A program made the position numbers and the translations under genes. The notes under the pieces are model-generated. The model saw only the letters and a program-made list of their open reading frames with translations. It had not been told where the DNA came from and did no database searches. Positions 60,060 through 64,000 of a stretch of 64,000 nucleotides of DNA are shown here, in pieces (position 1 is the first letter of the stretch; every line of letters begins with the position of its first letter). The DNA is from Adineta ricciae (taxonomy: Eukaryota > Rotifera > Eurotatoria > Adinetida > Adinetidae): NCBI GenBank assembly GCA_905250025.1, contig CAJNOJ010000018.1:620001-684000 (forward strand), written 5' to 3'.

Positions 60060-60560
60060 GTTGGTCGACTTTAGGGCCAAAATCACTATCAGTGTCGATA
60101 TAGAATGGAGATCGTAGTAACAATGGAAACAACGATTCGCATGCTAGTGGAAGTTTCGGCGCACGGGACGAGAGATTTGGATGCAAGTTTTCAGACTTGA
60201 ATTGTGTGCAATCGATGACTAAAAAAATATTTTTAGCACGAAGTGGACTTAGTGGCGGTCGAAATGACAATGGGTCAAATAATAGGCACACTGACAGTTC
60301 GTCGCACATGTATACTATAATTAATTAGGCGAAGTATGAATCATTCTTTATGATGTCAAAAAAGATTTTTGTGGATGTTTTAATGCTTATTTTCCTGGAC
60401 TGGATAAGAAGTTCTAGAATTCCTCCAAAAATATACCAATAATAATGGAGCGAATAGTGGATTTTCTCCTGGTGCCTTTCCGTAGTGGAAATCAAGCTTC
60501 TGACTTTAATGGGGGAACAGCTTCAGCCGATGCAGCACACGTAGATCAATGGGATGATTA
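60060..60560 (+). pseudogene. Possible decayed gene fragment, unrecognised
   Basis: Plus-strand reading gives low-complexity but protein-like text in broken frames. One part reads FGARDERFGCKFSDL and SGGRNDNGSNNRHTDSS. A later part reads NNNGANSGFSPGAF and, after a one-base frame change, RSGNQASDFNGGTASADA ending VDQWDD and a stop at about 60557. Gly/Asn/Ser-rich composition ending in a W-D-D acidic tail suggests remnants of an RNA-binding-type or scaffold protein, but I do not recognise it. The minus-strand frame across 59866-60309 is probably a shadow. Confidence 0.3.
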
Positions 60561-61248
60561 ACCAAAAAGGAATTGTTATTTTATTGATATTACATAAAGT
60601 GGTTGTGATTTGACTTTTCCCCAGATATGTAGCAAACAAGAGAAAAAATACGATCTTTTCTTTCATTATTTGTTTGAAAAGAATAGTTTATGTATTTGCT
60701 TGTACATTTATCATTTCTTTTCCTTTTTTTATATTCATTCATTCATGAGTACATTTTCGTTCTATATCTTCAAGAAGAAAACGACTTTCAATGTTCTCCT
60801 ATCTTTTAATCATACTGTGTAAAAATTAGTTTGGATGCCACTCATAAGCATAACTTATTTACACAATGAAAATACATATGAGCACAGATGTGAGATCCGA
60901 TACTTGTCGAGACTCATCACTTTCCTTCTTTTATTGTCAATCGTCAACCTATATATGTTACGTTGTATGAGAAACATCAGACTGTGTCATAGTTGAAAGT
61001 TTTCGTTTCTTTTGTTTTCTCAAAAATAAAATCCGACAAACATCAAATGTCGACTCAACAACACAGATTTCTCTCTCAGTTGAATTGCACTAGAACTGAT
61101 GACGTTAGTTATTATATGAACCTAGCTGATATTTATAATTGTTCATAGGTGTATGCATGGAAGATGTTTTATTATCATATCTCCTTTGATCTATTACAAT
61201 TATTATCCTTATATTACTTTTACATCAAACATACGCTTGTAATCCATG
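60561..61248. other. No gene recognised
   Basis: AT-rich 3' flank of the following minus-strand gene. A hydrophobic plus-strand frame at 60610-60822 has no motif. Confidence 0.4.
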
Positions 61249-62136
61249 TCAACTTGTTGACCGTCGATGCTCAGGTCTGACTGATGTAAATTTAATGCCG
61301 AGAAAAAACGAGAAACCAGTGCAGACGAAAAAGTTGAAGAGATGTACACTAAACATTAATATATGTCGTGGATCGTAGAAGATTTCCACTGGTCGACATG
61401 CAGTTGCACACACAACTTGATTTAAAATCGAAGAGCTAAGAAAGAGGACGAGTATTCGTCGACCCCAACAAAACCATCGATAAGGATTTTTGAGATGGCT
61501 GAAAGAAACATTCCATAGAAGTGATTGAATCAAACAGATGAGAACGAGTGAGACAAAACTAAGGATGATGTTGATATCGTTCATATGCGTGTAACTATTG
61601 ATATTATCGATAAAGGTTATTTTAGATAATGAACATTGTGCTAAAAGAAAATAACGATCAAAAGCAAAGTTAATAATAAAAGGTTCACTGGATTGAAAGT
61701 TTTCAATCATCGGACTCCTGAAGAGTATTCTTACTAAACAAGCATGTCTTTCAAACAGTTGGAGTTGAAGTTCAAGTGGTGTAAAAGAATCGAAACTTTC
61801 TTGATAGTTTTGTTAGAGTAGCTATCGCATTGTTTCGCTTGAATAAAACTTTTACTACCTGCCTGACTTTACTCAATCTAATTTCTGATAATACGAGATT
61901 TCCTTGTGGCAGATAAGACTATTCAACGACCTACTTTCGAGAGTCGATTCATATGGTGAATGAGGTATTGGTGATAGATTTATTTCTCCCGACGTTAGTT
62001 TAGTGATGATGTCTTCAATTGTCATGTAGATTTGTTTTGGTGAGAACCACAAAGCAACGCACAAGATAAAAGTCCAGACGTACATGAACTGTAATCGAAG
62101 AAACCAAGTAAAATAGTAACTCATTCTTGTGTTCAA
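61249..62136 (-). CDS. Multi-pass membrane protein, unrecognised
   Basis: Two exons (61935-62136 and 61249-61733, a 201-bp intron with GTAGGT donor and TTGTTTAG acceptor) join to 228 residues. Hydrophobic helices are visible at residues about 10-30 (LQFMYVWTFILCVALWF), 115-135 (NIILSFVSLVLICLIQSLL), 150-165 and 190-212 (MFSVHLFNFFVCTGFSFFLG). Cysteines occur in VVCATACRPVE between the last two helices. The small four-helix layout resembles tetraspan proteins, but I recognise no family. An upstream minus-strand frame (62234-62527) could belong to the same or a neighbouring gene. Confidence 0.45.
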
Positions 62137-63728
62137 TCTAAATCAAATTCGAAGGTCGGCGTTAAATTCCTTTATCTAAACGATATGTTTGTGGAAAAGA
62201 TTCTCAGCTAATAGGAACTATTCGGCGTTGTTATCAACAAAGATATCTAATCATTGATGGAAAATCTATGCACTGTGATATGCTTATGAGCTTGTTCACA
62301 TCTTCATCCACTGATTGTTTCATAGGAATATTGCAGACATTTGTTCGATGAACATCCGAATAATCAATATACATAGAAAAACGTTCTGCTGTCATATAGA
62401 AGTCTTTTATAAAATCATACCTAAATTGATCGAGAAAACTGATAACAAATTTCGTTTTCATTGATGAATAGCTTGCACAGGATAGTGATTGAGTTTTCGT
62501 CATGGCTTTTCCTCTAAAAATAGTCAAAATGCTGATTATAAATATGTTCGTGCAGAAACAGTTGAGTATTTCTAAGAATCTAGTCTTCTGCCATTATTCG
62601 CTTATCATGTTGTATATGATCATCGAGGTCCTATTTTTTTCCTTTCGTTTTCGTTCACGAGAACTGTAGAAGCTCGCAGTTGAACTCTATAAACGAAGAG
62701 AAAGAAATCATCTTTTTCTCTTTATGACTTCATCTGTTTGTACTCGAATTGAAACTCTCGAAAATCATGCTTTTGCCGTGCGTTTAAGCGTTTTTTTCTC
62801 TTTGATCTGGACTCAAAATTTGTGACAAAACAATAAAAGATCATTGTTTCTTCACAATATGAGCTGATGCAATATCTATAGACAAAAATCACACCACTAA
62901 ACAATACGTTCTGATATTTTACAACGGAAATGGTTTCGATTTAGCAGATATGAAATTTCACAATATTTAACGAATTTTGCAAAAGAAATCAGTTGATAGT
63001 TTTATATCACTTCTTCTTCGATTGACTACACCATTACTATGAATCAAATGATACTAAAACACGTTTAATCTTATTCCTTATATCTAGTTGAAACGATTAT
63101 CGAATACGATAGAACATTTACAGTGAATACATATTCAGTTTCAACTGAAGTGATATTTGTTTGAGAAGAATGGATTGAAAGGAAAAACGAATGTATGGGA
63201 AAATCATCTTTCTCGACGTGTTCGTTCTACAGACAGAGAGAGGATAGTGAAAAGAATAAATTTAGTCCAATGGATGAAACATGTACCCAAACGCAATAAA
63301 GGGGTCACAGTTGGACATATCTTGAACATTCTTCTGAATCTTATGACTGGTCTTCAATAGTCAATGTCGTTAGTGTTTTTAGTCAAAAACTATTTTACAT
63401 TTTCCCCCAGTTATTCCTAAAAAACGAGAGCGTTTTACTTTTTTTTTCTTTGACAAAATCTTTTTTAATAAGTGTTCGTCTACCGTTTGGCCACTTTTAC
63501 TCCTATCATTATCGTCGTAAATAGCTTTTAGTATAGTCAAGATTTTCTCGTTAATGATAAGATCGAATATGTTGACCGTTTTGTTTCTTCTCGTCGACGA
63601 AAGTGACGGTAGTAACAGAGACTTAACGAACAAAAGTGTTAGAACGACGAGAATATGTAAGACGAAACTTTTCTTTTACTGTACATTATTTTATCACATC
63701 GTAAACGAAATATACGGAAAGAATCAAC
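62137..63728. other. No confident gene
   Basis: Contains an unassigned minus-strand frame at 62234-62527 (FVISFLDQFRYDFIKDF) preceded by an acceptor-like TTTTTAG, and AT-rich sequence. Other frames (63157-63360 +, 63379-63633 -) are lysine-rich without motifs. Confidence 0.35.
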
Positions 63729-64000
63729 ATGGCCATCATGAAAAATATTATGTTTTTTCTCTGGCAATATTTCCTAGTTACCATCTGCGTAACTGTACCA
63801 TTTCTTGTGTGTCTAGCTCAATCGGTAAGATTATGGGTCCAATATGAGTGTCCTTTTTATACCAACGTGGTACAAGATATGCAAGTGTTGATTACCGTGA
63901 TCATAGTATTCGTCGCAATATGCGTGAAGGATGTTGGTTATAAAATTGGTAAATACTCTTTAACGAATGTACTGAACGTTCTTGCAGCGATTGTCAGCGG
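63729..64000 (+). CDS. N-terminus of a membrane protein, runs off window
   Basis: From ATG 63729 (AACATGG context) the frame is open to the window end. It encodes a first helix (MFFLWQYFLVTICVTVPFLV) and a short loop with WVQYECPFY. A second helix follows (VLITVIIVFVAICV). A 40-bp GTAAAT...TTGCAG segment near 63950-63989 could be an intron, after which the frame would continue. The helix-loop-helix layout resembles tetraspan or claudin-like proteins, but there is too little sequence to assign a family. Confidence 0.45.
   Translation, partial: MAIMKNIMFFLWQYFLVTICVTVPFLVCLAQSVRLWVQYECPFYTNVVQDMQVLITVIIVFVAICVKDVGYKIGKYSLTNVLNVLAAIVS

Noticed and set aside
59866-60309. 147-codon minus-strand frame
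   Set aside because: No family motif; the opposite strand reads more protein-like, so this is probably a shadow.
55313-61248. CRISPR arrays, tRNA or rRNA genes in the gene-poor stretch
   Set aside because: No regularly spaced repeats and no recognisable tRNA B-box context or rRNA sequence were seen; this was an eye scan only, and a covariance-model search was not possible.
63379-63633. Lysine-rich minus-strand frame
   Set aside because: No start context, splice partner or family; composition explained by an A/T-rich run.

Overview
The window reads as animal nuclear DNA, most likely from a rotifer of the bdelloid type (inference, not proven). It is AT-rich. Its genes are split by many tiny introns, mostly 45-65 bp with GT-AG ends. 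It carries clearly metazoan genes (dopamine/tyramine beta-hydroxylase, a TRP channel, a DH-PH RhoGEF, Cdc42, LEM-domain MAN1) beside genes of bacterial or plant-like flavour (an intronless glutamine amidotransferase-like gene, a potato-inhibitor-I protein), a mixture known from bdelloids. Gene models were built by joining frames across GT-AG introns. For most fully joined models the summed exon length is a multiple of three.

Layout. 1-956 (-): cationic amino-acid transporter, partial at the window edge. 1419-2493 (-): TMEM45-like membrane protein. 2871-3612 (-): decayed MPPED-type metallophosphoesterase. 4718-6642 (-): DBH/TBH copper monooxygenase. 7665-9725 (+): claudin-like four-TM protein with a long tail. 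10389-13858 (-): TRPA-like channel. 14921-20252 (-): large unrecognised protein whose last intron appears to contain an oppositely oriented amidotransferase gene (15572-16312 +). 21549-22411 (-): quinone-oxidoreductase pseudogene. 22988-24366 (+): intact phytanoyl-CoA hydroxylase. 26621-27364 (-): small secreted protein with an in-frame 150-bp duplication.

28346-28910: palindromic MITE-like element. 29428-29915 (+): NDUFB3. 29948-30334: a 193-bp block repeated either side of a single N, probably an assembly artefact. 30797-32838 (+): two tandem Cdc42 genes with identical intron positions. 33196-33441 (-): potato inhibitor I. 33930-35590 (-): glycine C-acetyltransferase. 35826-36269 (-): Ly6-like secreted protein. 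37160-50166 (-): a 13-kb PLEKHG5-like RhoGEF with several candidate first exons. 52590-55312 (-): MAN1/LEMD3. 55.3-61.2 kb holds no convincing gene. 61249-62136 (-): unrecognised membrane protein. 63729-end (+): start of another membrane protein.

The genes are not an operon and mostly look functionally unrelated. Loose themes are membrane/neuronal signalling (DBH, TRP, RhoGEF, Cdc42) and mitochondrial or peroxisomal metabolism (NDUFB3, GCAT, PHYH). The RhoGEF and the Cdc42 pair lie in the same 20 kb, but nothing in the sequence shows they are co-regulated. I found no clear new multi-gene system. The most unusual items are the nested amidotransferase gene, the Cdc42 tandem pair, the alternative RhoGEF starts, the recurrent GTTCGT splice donors and the multi-lesion pseudogenes.
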